64,000 bases of DNA from Sphingomonas cremea. GTDB lineage: Bacteria > Pseudomonadota > Alphaproteobacteria > Sphingomonadales > Sphingomonadaceae. Made by a program: the position numbers and the translations under genes. The DNA is taken from the NCBI RefSeq assembly GCF_021502585.1, contig NZ_JAKFGM010000002.1, positions 62,001 to 126,000 of the forward strand, read 5' to 3'. Below the pieces are notes generated by a model. That model was not told the origin of the DNA. It searched no databases and saw only the letters and a list, made by a program, of their open reading frames with translations. This document shows, piece by piece, positions 26,415-35,385 of the stretch (position 1 is the stretch's first letter; each line of letters opens with the position of its first letter).

Positions 26415-27880
26415 ACGAGCAAGTCACCAACCGCGAAGCCCGCGAGGCGCTGGCCAAGGATTATGAGTGGGGCTTCTCCTCAGACATCGAGCAGGAGTTC
26501 GCGCCCAAGGGCCTCGACGAGGACACGGTCCGCTTCATCTCGATGCGCAAGGGCGAGCCAGAATGGATGCTCGACTGGCGCCTGAAAGCCTATCGCGCCT
26601 GGCTGGAGATGGAAGAAGTCGACTGGGCCAAGCTCGACATCCCCAAGATCGATTACCAGGACGCCTATTATTATGCCGCGCCCAAGGCCCGGCCCAAGGT
26701 CGGCAGCCTCGACGAGGTCGATCCGGAAATCCTGCGCGTCTATGAAAAGCTGGGCATCCCGATCGAGGAGCAGAAAGTGCTCGCCGGGGTCGAGGGCGCG
26801 CGCAAGGTGGCGGTCGACGCAGTGTTCGACAGCGTGTCCGTTGCGACCACTTTCCGGGAGGAATTGAAGGCCGCGGGCGTCATCTTCCTGTCGATCAGCG
26901 AAGCGATCCGCGAATATCCCGAGCTGGTGAAGAAGTACCTCGGCAGCGTGGTGCCGCAGCGCGACAATTATTTCGCCTGTTTGAACAGCGCGGTCTTTTC
27001 CGACGGAACCTTCGTGCTGGTTCCCGAGGGCGTGCGCTGCCCGATGGAGCTCTCCACCTATTTCCGCATCAATGCCGAGAATACCGGCCAATTCGAGCGC
27101 ACGCTGATCGTCGCCGAGAAGGGCGCCTACGTCAGCTACCTCGAAGGCTGCACCGCGCCGATGCGTGACGAAAATCAGCTGCATGCCGCGGTGGTCGAAA
27201 TTTACGCGCACGAGGACGCCGAGGTAAAGTACTCGACCGTCCAGAACTGGTATCCGGGCGATGCCGAGGGCAAAGGCGGCATTTTCAACTTCGTCACCAA
27301 GCGGGCGCTGTGCGCCGGCGCGCGATCGAAAATGAGCTGGACCCAGGTCGAGACCGGCAGCGCGATCACCTGGAAATATCCAAGCTGTATCCTGAAGGGT
27401 GAGGACAGCGTCGGCGAATTTTATTCGGTCGCGCTGACCAACAATTACCAGCAGGCCGATACCGGCACCAAGATGGTGCATATCGGTGCGGGGTCGCGCT
27501 CGACCATCGTGTCAAAGGGCATCAGCGCCGGCAAGTCGAACAACACCTATCGGGGGCTGGTGCGGGTGCTTCCGGGCGCGGAGAATGTCCGCAACTTCAC
27601 CCAGTGCGATTCCCTGCTGCTGGGCAGCGAATGCGGCGCCCACACCGTGCCCTATATCGAGGTCAAAAACCCGACCGCGACCATCGAGCATGAAGCGACC
27701 ACGTCGAAGATCAGCGAGGACCAGCTGTTCTACGCCCAGATGCGCGGGCTCGACGCGGAAAGCGCGGTGGCCCTGATCGTCAACGGATTCGCCCGGGAGG
27801 TGCTGAAGCAGCTGCCGATGGAATTTGCGGTTGAGGCGCAGAAGCTGCTGGGGATCAGTTTGGAAGGGAGTGTCGGCTGA
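26411..27880 (+). CDS. sufB: Fe-S cluster assembly protein SufB
   Basis: SufB (489 residues) is the scaffold subunit of the SufBC2D complex that assembles Fe-S clusters and passes them to carriers. Family hallmarks are [42 protein letters not shown], the beta-helix core and the C-terminal NCDSLL-like [20 protein letters not shown], with the conserved cysteine and glutamate region. The start is GTG in the rrf2 stop (GTGA). Its TGA shares one base with the next gene. Confidence 0.96.
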   Translation: MNEQVTNREAREALAKDYEWGFSSDIEQEFAPKGLDEDTVRFISMRKGEPEWMLDWRLKAYRAWLEMEEVDWAKLDIPKIDYQDAYYYAAPKARPKVGSLDEVDPEILRVYEKLGIPIEEQKVLAGVEGARKVAVDAVFDSVSVATTFREELKAAGVIFLSISEAIREYPELVKKYLGSVVPQRDNYFACLNSAVFSDGTFVLVPEGVRCPMELSTYFRINAENTGQFERTLIVAEKGAYVSYLEGCTAPMRDENQLHAAVVEIYAHEDAEVKYSTVQNWYPGDAEGKGGIFNFVTKRALCAGARSKMSWTQVETGSAITWKYPSCILKGEDSVGEFYSVALTNNYQQADTGTKMVHIGAGSRSTIVSKGISAGKSNNTYRGLVRVLPGAENVRNFTQCDSLLLGSECGAHTVPYIEVKNPTATIEHEATTSKISEDQLFYAQMRGLDAESAVALIVNGFAREVLKQLPMEFAVEAQKLLGISLEGSVG

Positions 27881-28173
27881 TGTCGCGGGCGCTCGTCGTG
27901 GCAACGATCCGTTTCAAGGACAAGGATCGGTACAACCGCTATGCCGCGGCGTTCCCGGCCGTCTTTCAAGGCAGCGGCGGCGCAGTGCTGGCGGCCGCCG
28001 AGGAGCCGCTGCAGATGTCTGGCCCCCGTTCGGACATTGAAAAGATCGTCGTGCTGCGGTTCGACAGTGAGGAAGCCGCCGATAAATTCCTCAACTCGCC
28101 CGACTATCTGCGGATCGCGGAAGACCGGGACGCGGGCGCCGACGTCACTTCGTGGATTGTGAAGGCCTTTTGA
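27880..28173 (+). CDS. DUF1330-type small protein inside the suf operon
   Basis: The 97-residue protein looks like a dimeric alpha-beta barrel (DUF1330) domain: VATIRFKDKDRYNRYAAAFPAVFQGSGGAVLAAAEEP is the first repeat, and IEKIVVLRFDSEEAADKFLNSPDYLRIAEDRDAGA the second. No cysteine is present, so it is not itself a cluster carrier. It sits between sufB and sufC with one-base overlaps on both sides, so it is made with them. A direct role in assembly or a small-molecule partner is possible, but none is known to me. Confidence 0.8.
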   Translation: MSRALVVATIRFKDKDRYNRYAAAFPAVFQGSGGAVLAAAEEPLQMSGPRSDIEKIVVLRFDSEEAADKFLNSPDYLRIAEDRDAGADVTSWIVKAF

Positions 28174-28916
28174 TGCTCAAGATTGAAAACCTCCACGCGA
28201 CCGTCGCCGACAAGCCGATCCTTAACGGGCTGACCCTGACTGTCCCGACCGGCGAGATCCATGCGATCATGGGGCCCAATGGTGCAGGCAAGTCGACGCT
28301 CGCCTATGTGCTCGGCGGGCGGCCGGGATATGAGGTGACGCAGGGGTCGGCGACGTTCGACGGCCGCGACCTGTTCGCTATGGAACCGCACGAACGCGCC
28401 GCGGCGGGGATGTTCCTTGGCTTCCAATATCCTGTCGAAATCCCCGGCGTCTCCTACCTCCAGTTCCTGCGCGAGAGCCTCAATTCGCAGCGCCGCTCGC
28501 GCGGTGAAAAAGAGTTGTCGGGCGCCGAATTCATCCGACTGGCCAAGGACAAGGCAGCACTGCTCGGGATGGATGCGGAGATGCTCAAGCGCCCGGTCAA
28601 TGTCGGCTTCTCCGGCGGCGAGAAGAAGCGGGCCGAAATGGTGCAGATGGGGATCATGGACCCGAAGCTCGCAATCCTCGACGAGACCGACAGCGGACTC
28701 GACATCGATGCGCTGAGAGCGGTGGGCGCAGGCATCAATTCTATCATGCGCAACCCGCAAAAATCGGTTCTGCTGATCACCCATTACCAGCGACTGCTCG
28801 ACTATGTGACGCCCGACCAGGTGCACGTCCTGTCAAAGGGCAGGATCGTGCGTTCCGGCGGACCCGAACTGGCCCACGAGCTGGAACGCGAAGGTTATGC
28901 GGAGGCCGCGGCATGA
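28173..28916 (+). CDS. sufC: Fe-S assembly ATPase SufC
   Basis: SufC (247 residues) is the ABC-type ATPase of SufBC2D. Walker A is GPNGAGKST near residue 35, the signature is VGFSGGEKKRAEMVQM near 150, and Walker B is LAILDETDSGLDID near 168, followed by the H-loop in LLITHYQRLLDYV. SufC typically has this extended Walker B with DSGLDIDAL. The ATG at 28173 overlaps the previous TGA; the frame is open seven codons further up but that part lies inside the DUF1330 gene. Its end overlaps sufD (ATGA). Confidence 0.97.
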   Translation: MLKIENLHATVADKPILNGLTLTVPTGEIHAIMGPNGAGKSTLAYVLGGRPGYEVTQGSATFDGRDLFAMEPHERAAAGMFLGFQYPVEIPGVSYLQFLRESLNSQRRSRGEKELSGAEFIRLAKDKAALLGMDAEMLKRPVNVGFSGGEKKRAEMVQMGIMDPKLAILDETDSGLDIDALRAVGAGINSIMRNPQKSVLLITHYQRLLDYVTPDQVHVLSKGRIVRSGGPELAHELEREGYAEAAA

Positions 28917-29653
28917 CCGCACTTCCGACCCGAAAGCTGGAGGCGTATCGCTATGCCGACATCGACGCATTACGCGATGTTTGGGACGGCCTTGCGCAAC
29001 CGGAGCGGGTAGAAATTGCTGCGCAGCAAAGGCTGCAGCAAATCTGGCTCCCGAGCGGCGATGAAGTGGATATCCGGCGCGTTGAAATGACGCTCCAGAA
29101 GGGCGCGACTGCGCGTATTTTCGCACTCAATAATGCGCCGCGTTACGGCCGCTTCGAGCTTGACGTAACGATGCACGAAGGCGCGGACTTCGCACTGTAC
29201 GGCGCGAACATCGGCGGCGGAAATTCGACGCTGGAGATTGTCACGACGTTGCGTCACATCGCGCCCGGCGCGACTTCACATCAGACGGTGCGCAGCGTGC
29301 TGGGCGACAAGGCGACCGGCAGCTTCCTTGGCAAGATCGAAGTGGCGCGCGAAGGACAACAGACCGACGCCGAACAATCAGTGAAGGCGATGCTGCTCCA
29401 CCGCGGCGCGACCGCCAACGCCAAGCCGGAACTGGAGATTTACGCCGACGATGTAAAATGCGCGCACGGCGCAACGGTCGGTGAGCTGGACAGGAACCAG
29501 CTGTTCTACGCCGCCGCGCGCGGCCTCGATCCGGCAAGCGCCCGCGCGCTGCTGCTCGAAGGCTTCGTGGGTGGATTGTGGGGCGATATCGACGGCGACG
29601 ATCTCGGCATCGCCGATCTGGCGCGCGCGACGCTGCACAAGGTGGCGGCATGA
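28913..29653 (+). CDS. sufD: Fe-S assembly protein SufD, short form
   Basis: SufD is the SufB-like partner subunit that shares SufC binding. The 246-residue protein has LPTRKLEAYRYADIDAL at the start and the C-terminal beta-helix and SufC-contact segments (AMLLHRGATANAKPELEIYADDVKCAHGATVGELDRNQLFYAAARGLD). It is much shorter than E. coli SufD (423 residues), missing most of the N-terminal helical part. The short version is probably normal for this lineage rather than broken, since the frame is intact and overlaps both neighbours by four bases. Confidence 0.9.
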   Translation: MTALPTRKLEAYRYADIDALRDVWDGLAQPERVEIAAQQRLQQIWLPSGDEVDIRRVEMTLQKGATARIFALNNAPRYGRFELDVTMHEGADFALYGANIGGGNSTLEIVTTLRHIAPGATSHQTVRSVLGDKATGSFLGKIEVAREGQQTDAEQSVKAMLLHRGATANAKPELEIYADDVKCAHGATVGELDRNQLFYAAARGLDPASARALLLEGFVGGLWGDIDGDDLGIADLARATLHKVAA

Positions 29654-30864
29654 ATATCCAAACGCCTTTGAACAGCATCCTTGCGGTGCGCGACCAGTTT
29701 CCAGCAATTCCGCCCGGCTGGCACTACCTCGACAGTGCCGCCACCGCGCAGAAGCCGCAGGCAGTGATCGACGCGATCACCCGCGCCTATGGTCATGATT
29801 ATGCGACAGTCCACCGCGGCGTCTACGAACGCTCGGCAGCGATGACCGCCAGCTTTGAGGCTGCCCGCGCTGCCACCGCCGCGCTGATCGGTGGCGGGGA
29901 GTTTGAGGTGGTCTTCACCCGCGGCGCGACCGAAGCGATCAACCTGGTCGCGCAAAGCTGGGGCCTCGCCAATTTGCGCGAGGGCGACCGGATCCTTTTG
30001 TCCGGCCTTGAGCATCATTCGAACATCGTACCCTGGCAGCTGCTCGCCGAGCGGGTTGGCGCGGTGATCGACGTCTGCCCGCTTGACCCCGAAGGTCGCA
30101 TCGACCTTTCCGCCGCGGAATCGATCCTGACCGAGCAGCACAAGCTCGTGGCCTTCGCTCATGTGTCGAACGTGCTCGGATCGATCCTAGACGCCAGGTG
30201 CGCCGCGAAAATCGCGCACAAGGTCGGAGCCAAGCTGCTGCTGGACGGTTGCCAGGCGGCGCCGCGAATCCCGGTCGACGTCGCCGCGATCGGCTGCGAT
30301 TTCTACGTCTTCTCGGCACACAAGGTTTACGGCCCGACCGGCATCGGTGCGCTGTGGGCGCGTAAGGAAATCCTCGACTCCATGCCGCCATGGCAGGGAG
30401 GCGGCGCGATGATCGACCGGGTGACCTTCGAGAAGACCACCTACCTCCCCGCCCCGTCGCGGTTCGAGGCGGGAACTCCGCACATCGTCGGCGCGGTCGG
30501 CTTCCACGCCGCGATCGACTGGACCCAGGGCATCGGCCTTGACGCGCTCCATGCCCATGAAAGTGCTCTGGTCGCGCAGGCGCGCGCCGCCCTGCGCACC
30601 GTTCCCGGCATCACCCTCTTTGGGCCCGAAGACAGCGCCGGTATTGTCAGCTTCGGGCTCGACGGCGTGCATCCCCACGACATCGGCACCATATTGGACG
30701 ATGCGGGCGTCGCGATCCGCGCCGGCCATCATTGCGCCCAGCCGTTGATGGACATTCTCGGCGTGCCTGCGACCGCCCGCGCCAGCTTCGCCGCGCACAG
30801 CGATGCGGCCGATATCGAGGCGCTGGTCGAGGGCCTGTACAAGGTGAAACGGATTTTTGGATGA
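29650..30864 (+). CDS. sufS: Cysteine desulfurase SufS
   Basis: SufS (404 residues) removes sulfur from cysteine with PLP and holds it as persulfide for cluster assembly. PLP lysine is Lys225 in FYVFSAHKVYGPTG, and the persulfide cysteine is about Cys362 in RAGHHCAQPLMDILGV, the group II arrangement. SGLEHHSNIVPWQ is also typical. The start overlaps sufD (ATGA). No sufE or sufU adjoins, so the sulfur acceptor must be encoded elsewhere. Confidence 0.96.
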   Translation: MNIQTPLNSILAVRDQFPAIPPGWHYLDSAATAQKPQAVIDAITRAYGHDYATVHRGVYERSAAMTASFEAARAATAALIGGGEFEVVFTRGATEAINLVAQSWGLANLREGDRILLSGLEHHSNIVPWQLLAERVGAVIDVCPLDPEGRIDLSAAESILTEQHKLVAFAHVSNVLGSILDARCAAKIAHKVGAKLLLDGCQAAPRIPVDVAAIGCDFYVFSAHKVYGPTGIGALWARKEILDSMPPWQGGGAMIDRVTFEKTTYLPAPSRFEAGTPHIVGAVGFHAAIDWTQGIGLDALHAHESALVAQARAALRTVPGITLFGPEDSAGIVSFGLDGVHPHDIGTILDDAGVAIRAGHHCAQPLMDILGVPATARASFAAHSDAADIEALVEGLYKVKRIFG

Positions 30865-31322
30865 CCATGGGCGAGGAAAAGAAGATCGAGATCGAGGAAG
30901 TCGACGGCGTCGATTCCCCTCCGCGCGCCCGGGTGACCCCCGAATTCGAGCGCAAGCGCGATTATCTCGCCGGCTTCCTGTCCGAGAAGAAGCCCGAGTC
31001 CGAACAGGGCGGTGCGGGTGGCGAGCTTCAGGAAGCGGTGATCGAGGCGCTGAAATCGATCTACGACCCCGAAATCCCGGTCGATATCTATGAGCTAGGC
31101 CTGATCTACGATGTCGCGATCAGCGAGGATGGCGACGCGGTCGTCACCATGACCCTCACCACCCCACACTGTCCGGTAGCGGAATCGATGCCGGGCGAAG
31201 TAGAGCTTCGAGTACTTTCCGTCCCAGGAATCCGCGACGCAGAGGTGAAACTGGTATGGGACCCGCCGTGGGATCCTTCAAAAATGAGCGACGAAGCGCG
31301 CCTTGAATTGGGAATGCTGTGA
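30861..31322 (+). CDS. sufT: SufT-like DUF59 Fe-S maturation protein
   Basis: The 153-residue protein has a charged N-terminal extension (about 55 residues) and a DUF59/MIP18 domain: VIEALKSIYDPEIPVDIYELGLIYDVAI, then TMTLTTPHCPVAESMPGEVELRV with the family's TxxxC motif, and VKLVWDPPWDPSKMSDEARLELGM. SufT proteins help mature Fe-S enzymes. I take the ATG at 30861, overlapping the sufS stop (ATGA); an ATG at 30867 is equally possible. It overlaps the next gene by one base. Confidence 0.9.
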   Translation: MTMGEEKKIEIEEVDGVDSPPRARVTPEFERKRDYLAGFLSEKKPESEQGGAGGELQEAVIEALKSIYDPEIPVDIYELGLIYDVAISEDGDAVVTMTLTTPHCPVAESMPGEVELRVLSVPGIRDAEVKLVWDPPWDPSKMSDEARLELGML

Positions 31323-31675
31323 TGAGTACCAAGAGCCGCCAGCGCCCCGCCGCGATCACTCTCACTCCCGCAGCAGAAGCGCGCATCGCCGCGCTGATGG
31401 GCCGCGCGCCGGAAGAAGCGGTCGGGGTCAAGCTATCCACCCCGCGCCGCGGCTGTTCGGGCCTCGCCTACTCTGTCGACTATGTCACCGAGGAGAATAG
31501 GTTCGACGAGAAGATCGAAACGCCCGGCGGGATCTTCTACGTCGACGGCGCCTCGATCCTCTATTTGATCGGCAGCGTGATGGATTGGCGCGAGGATGAT
31601 TTTGCTGCCGGGTTCGTGTTCGACAATCCCAACGCAAAAGGCGCCTGCGGTTGCGGCGAAAGCTTCACCGTCTGA
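31322..31675 (+). CDS. sufA: A-type Fe-S carrier (SufA/IscA/HesB)
   Basis: The 117-residue A-type carrier receives clusters from the scaffold and passes them to target enzymes. The three ligand cysteines appear as RRGCSGLAY and GACGCGES, with the family's ITLTPAAEARI start and FDNPNAKGACGCG end. The ATG at 31322 shares one base with the sufT stop; a GTG one codon earlier is possible. It closes the operon, followed by only 34 bases to the convergent MlaA-like gene and no clear terminator. Confidence 0.95.
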   Translation: MSTKSRQRPAAITLTPAAEARIAALMGRAPEEAVGVKLSTPRRGCSGLAYSVDYVTEENRFDEKIETPGGIFYVDGASILYLIGSVMDWREDDFAAGFVFDNPNAKGACGCGESFTV

Positions 31676-31709
31676 GGCCTGTCTCTGGGCCGGTCCGAGA
31701 ATATCGCAG

Positions 31710-32759
31710 CTATTGGCGGATGAGGTCCGGTCTTGGGGGAATAACCTCGACGGGCGCGGGTGGTATCGGTGCCGGCGCCGCATCGCTTGATGCCGGACCC
31801 GGCACTATTACCGGGACGGTGGGGCCTTTGCGACCATGGAGTGCGTCGATTTCGGCTTGCCGCTTTTGCAGATAATAGGTGCGCGCGGCGACATACGGGT
31901 CCCGCGTCGCCCGGATCGCGGTCAACTCGTCGTCGAATTCGATGCGATGGTCGAGTTCGCTGAGCACCGCGACAGGAATCACGAATTCCGGCCTGTTGAA
32001 CTGCCTTCCGAACGCCATCGGCAAAAGGAACATATCCACGCGGTTGCCGATAAAATCACGTAGGGTGGTAGAGCCGATAAGCGGCAGATAGAAATAGGGT
32101 CCCGGCTTTACGCCATAATAGCCAAGCGTATTGGCGAAACCGTTGCGGCGATGGGGCAGGTTGAAGGGCTTTCGCTTCGCGACATCGATCAGCCCGGCGC
32201 CGCCAATGGCCGTATTGATTGCGAAGCGCCCGAACGTCTCTGCTGCCTTGCCCGGCTTGAGTTGCAGCATGTAGTTCAGGAAGACGATGGGCTCGCCAAG
32301 GTTATGGAGGAAGTTGCGCAGGCCCATGCGGACCGGGCGGGGCATTATCTCCTTGTACGCGAATGCGACCGGGGCAACGATTGCCTTGTCGACCGACTGA
32401 GTGGCCTCGAACGCTGTGGAGTTGAGTTCCTCGAGCGGGTCGCCAGGGCTCGGACGACGCCCGGTGACGACTATCTCGCCCTGTACTGCGGCGGGGCCCG
32501 GAACCTTGGATTCAAATTGCGCCAATGAGTCCCGTACCGTCGACTCGGTCGGTTCGGTAGACGGCGCTGGTTCCATCGACTGGGCCGGCGCAGCCGGCAC
32601 AGGCACGCCAACGGATCCGGCCGCGGGTTCCACAAGCGGCGAAGCTGGATCGAGAGTAGTCGACTCGAAGCCGGCCGCAGCAACTGTAGCCGGCGCTCCG
32701 CTGCTGGGTACCGGTGCAGCGGCGACCGCGATGGCGGTAGTCAGTGCCGAAAAGCTCAT
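31710..32759 (-). CDS. mlaA: MlaA/VacJ-family outer membrane lipid-transport protein, lacking a lipobox
   Basis: MlaA removes mislocalised phospholipid from the outer leaflet and passes it to the Mla pathway. The MlaA domain spans about residues 105-300 (DPLEELNSTAFEATQSVDKAIVAP, NFLHNLGEPIVFLNYMLQLK, RFAINTAIGGAGLIDVA, FYLPLIGSTTLRDFIGNRVD). It is preceded by roughly 90 residues rich in Pro, Ala, Ser and Thr, with a GEIVVTGRRPS segment, and followed by a proline-rich tail. The N-terminus (MSFSALTTAIAVAAAPVPSSGA) has no cysteine, so it lacks the lipid anchor usual in MlaA. No other mla genes adjoin. Confidence 0.88.
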   Translation of the reverse strand: MSFSALTTAIAVAAAPVPSSGAPATVAAAGFESTTLDPASPLVEPAAGSVGVPVPAAPAQSMEPAPSTEPTESTVRDSLAQFESKVPGPAAVQGEIVVTGRRPSPGDPLEELNSTAFEATQSVDKAIVAPVAFAYKEIMPRPVRMGLRNFLHNLGEPIVFLNYMLQLKPGKAAETFGRFAINTAIGGAGLIDVAKRKPFNLPHRRNGFANTLGYYGVKPGPYFYLPLIGSTTLRDFIGNRVDMFLLPMAFGRQFNRPEFVIPVAVLSELDHRIEFDDELTAIRATRDPYVAARTYYLQKRQAEIDALHGRKGPTVPVIVPGPASSDAAPAPIPPAPVEVIPPRPDLIRQ

Positions 32760-32971
32760 TCACTTTTCCTTCTTGCCCGGCGAAAGCCCTGAAATTCCGC
32801 CATGAAACAGCAATCGGACTCGCCAAGCCTACGCGAACAGCCTCATTTTGCGAGATGGACGATGCGCGCCGGTACATTGATCTACGGCAATATTGCAACC
32901 GTTTGGACCTCTGATTCTCTTTGCGTCATATTTCTGGTAGGACGGCAGGCGCTCAATAGAGGGGGAGCGCC
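32760..32971. other. Intergenic region between mlaA and the MddA-like gene
   Basis: This 212-base stretch separates divergent genes. It holds GGA-type ribosome binding sites for both (AAGGA before mlaA on the minus strand, GAGGGGGAG before the methyltransferase) and AT-richer sequence around 32880-32940 that probably carries promoters. I could not pick a convincing -35/-10 pair and see no ORF or RNA gene. Confidence 0.4.
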
Positions 32972-33724
32972 ATGCAACGCATATTGGCCTTGGGCTATGC
33001 CCTTATCGCGTACCTCATCTTCTTTGCTACCTTCCTGTGGCTGATCGCATTCGTCGCCGACTTCGATTTGGGGCCGACGACCGTCAATCGCGCCTTTGAA
33101 GGGACCGGCTTGGGGCAGGCGATCTTCACGGATCTGCTGCTCATTGCCCTGTTCGGGATGCAGCATAGCCTGATGGCACGACCCGTTTTCAAGGAAAGCT
33201 GGACGAAACTCGTTCCCCCTTCGGTCGAGCGCTCTACCTATGTCCTGGCTGCAAGCGCCATGCTCGCGATCCTGCTGGGCTATTGGCACACGATTCCCGG
33301 CTCGCTCTGGGACTTTCGCGGCGCGCCTATTGAACCGGCCATTTGGGTGCTGTTCTTCGTCGGTTGGACGGTGCTGTTCGTCAGCACCTGGTTGATCAAT
33401 CACTTCGAGCTTTTCGGACTGCAGCAAGCCTGGTTCCATGGCCGGGAGCGAGCCACGCCGCCGCCTAGGCTGCGCCAGCCCTTGTTCTACCGCTATGTCC
33501 GTCACCCGCTTTACCTGGGGTTCATCCTGGCCTTCTGGGCGACGCCGCATATGACCTACAGCCACCTGCTCTTCGCGGGCGGAATGACGGTCTACATCCT
33601 GATCGGTATAGCCCATGAGGAGCGCGACCTGGTGAGCTACTTTGGACGCGACTATGAGGAATATCGTGCCCGGGTCGGGATGCTCATCCCGGGGATCGGC
33701 CGCAGGGCACCGCCCGCCGCCTGA
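32972..33724 (+). CDS. Membrane S-methyltransferase (MddA/NnrU/ICMT-like)
   Basis: The 250-residue protein has about five to six membrane segments and a C-terminal methyltransferase signature, RYVRHPLYLGFILAFWATPHMT followed by EERDLVSYFGRDYEEYRARV, seen in isoprenylcysteine carboxyl-methyltransferase relatives. The N-terminal FGMQHSLMARP motif occurs in NnrU/MddA-type proteins. MddA methylates methanethiol to dimethyl sulfide. The assignment to MddA rather than another subfamily is by resemblance only. It has a strong GAGGGGGAG ribosome binding site and stands alone, with no sulfur genes beside it. Confidence 0.75.
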   Translation: MQRILALGYALIAYLIFFATFLWLIAFVADFDLGPTTVNRAFEGTGLGQAIFTDLLLIALFGMQHSLMARPVFKESWTKLVPPSVERSTYVLAASAMLAILLGYWHTIPGSLWDFRGAPIEPAIWVLFFVGWTVLFVSTWLINHFELFGLQQAWFHGRERATPPPRLRQPLFYRYVRHPLYLGFILAFWATPHMTYSHLLFAGGMTVYILIGIAHEERDLVSYFGRDYEEYRARVGMLIPGIGRRAPPAA

Positions 33725-33791
33725 CCGATAGCTCTTCGGCAAAAGCTTTCATTTTGCCGGATCGATCAGCGGGTCTAGAGGCGCGGACGCA

Positions 33792-34475
33792 ATGAACTCG
33801 CGCTTCGCCCCTCTGCTCGGTCATGTCACGGACTGGATCTTCGACCTCGACAACTGCCTCTACCCCGCGTCCACCGGCTTGTTCGACCTGATCGACGAGC
33901 GGATGGGCGCCTATATCGAACGGCTGCTCGACTGCGACCCAGCGGAGGCAAAGCGGGTCCAGAAGGCGCATTTCCATAACCACGGAACGACGCTGGCGGG
34001 GTTAATGCGCGAGCATCAGGTGGACCCTCATCATTTCCTCGAGGATGTTCACGCCATTCCGCTCGACAGGGTGGCCCGGGACGACCGGCTTGCACGCGGA
34101 CTGGCGAAACTGCCGGGCCGCAAGCTGGTGTTCACCAACGCAGATGAACCTTACGCCCGCCGAGTACTCGACGCGCTCGGCGTCGGCGAGCATTTTGGCG
34201 AGCTACACGATATCCATGCCGCAGAGCTTTGTCCCAAGCCCAACGAGCATGGCTATCAGCTGCTTCTCGACCGCTTCGGCATCGATCCGGCCCGCGCCGC
34301 GATGATCGAAGACATGGCGCAGAATCTGAAGCCGGCCAAAATGCTTGGGATGGCCACCATATGGGTCGACAATGGCTCCGAACGCGGCAATCACGCGCAC
34401 GACCCCGATTATATCGACCTCGCCATCGCGAATGTCGGCGAATGGCTTGAGGAAATGCTTGGAGATGATGAATGA
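33792..34475 (+). CDS. HAD-family pyrimidine 5'-nucleotidase
   Basis: The 227-residue HAD hydrolase has motif [12 protein letters not shown] (DxD nucleophile), motif [12 protein letters not shown], motif III lysine in [10 protein letters not shown] and motif [15 protein letters not shown]. The DLDNCLYP form is typical of the pyrimidine 5'-nucleotidase (SDT1/PhoX-like) branch, which dephosphorylates UMP and CMP or related nucleotides. It overlaps dapD by four bases (ATGA). The pairing with dapD is conserved in this group as I recall. Confidence 0.88.
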   Translation: MNSRFAPLLGHVTDWIFDLDNCLYPASTGLFDLIDERMGAYIERLLDCDPAEAKRVQKAHFHNHGTTLAGLMREHQVDPHHFLEDVHAIPLDRVARDDRLARGLAKLPGRKLVFTNADEPYARRVLDALGVGEHFGELHDIHAAELCPKPNEHGYQLLLDRFGIDPARAAMIEDMAQNLKPAKMLGMATIWVDNGSERGNHAHDPDYIDLAIANVGEWLEEMLGDDE

Positions 34476-35293
34476 CCGATCCGCTGCAACCAATCGTCGA
34501 GGATGCGTGGGAGAAGCGCGAGACGCTCGATACCGGCGACCGGGCAGTGCGCGAAGCGGTAGAGGCGGCGATCCTTCGGCTGGATTCGGGCGAGGAGCGC
34601 GTCGCCGAGAAGATCGACGGCGCGTGGCGGGTCAACCAATGGCTGAAGAAGGCAGTGCTGCTGTCCTTTCGCCTCAACCCAATGGAATCCATCCCCGGCG
34701 GCCCCGGAGGCGCGCCGTGGTGGGACAAGGTGCCGTCCAAATTCCTTGGCTGGGGCCCCGACAGCTTCGCCAAGGCAGGCTTTCGCGCCGTCCCCGGCTC
34801 GATCGTCCGAAGGGGCGCCTATGTCGCGCCGGGCGCGGTGCTGATGCCCAGTTTCGTGAACATCGGGGCGCGGGTTGGGGAAGGTGCGATGGTCGATACA
34901 TGGGCGACGGTCGGCAGTTGCGCCCAGATCGGCCGGAACGTCCATATTTCCGGCGGCGCGGGCATCGGCGGCGTGCTCGAACCGCTGCAGGCCGGTCCGG
35001 TAATCATCGAGGATAATTGTTTCATCGGCGCCCGGTCCGAAGTGGCCGAGGGTGTGATCGTCGAGGAAGGCGCGGTATTGTCGATGGGCGTCTTCCTTGG
35101 CGCATCGACCAAGATCGTCGACCGCGCGACCGGCGAAGTAATCTATGGCCGGGTGCCAGCCTATTCGGTGGTCGTCCCCGGAACCTTGCCCAGCGAGAAG
35201 GGCGGCCCTTCGCTTGCCTGCGCGGTGATCGTCAAGCGGGTCGATGAGCGCACCCGTTCGAAGACGTCAATCAACGAGCTACTCCGCGACTAA
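34472..35293 (+). CDS. dapD: 2,3,4,5-tetrahydropyridine-2,6-dicarboxylate N-succinyltransferase
   Basis: DapD (273 residues) succinylates tetrahydrodipicolinate in the lysine and meso-diaminopimelate pathway, feeding peptidoglycan. An N-terminal helical domain ([26 protein letters not shown]) precedes the left-handed beta-helix of hexapeptide repeats ([36 protein letters not shown]), then [21 protein letters not shown] and a C-terminal PAYSVVVPG. Length matches the family. It overlaps the upstream phosphatase gene by four bases. Confidence 0.97.
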   Translation: MTDPLQPIVEDAWEKRETLDTGDRAVREAVEAAILRLDSGEERVAEKIDGAWRVNQWLKKAVLLSFRLNPMESIPGGPGGAPWWDKVPSKFLGWGPDSFAKAGFRAVPGSIVRRGAYVAPGAVLMPSFVNIGARVGEGAMVDTWATVGSCAQIGRNVHISGGAGIGGVLEPLQAGPVIIEDNCFIGARSEVAEGVIVEEGAVLSMGVFLGASTKIVDRATGEVIYGRVPAYSVVVPGTLPSEKGGPSLACAVIVKRVDERTRSKTSINELLRD

Positions 35294-35385
35294 CCGATAA
35301 GTCCTGCTTATAGCTCGTCGGCGCCCTTTGGTTGGCTGCCAGAGGGCATTCTTTCTACATGCCATAAGGCAACAGGAGTTTGCCA

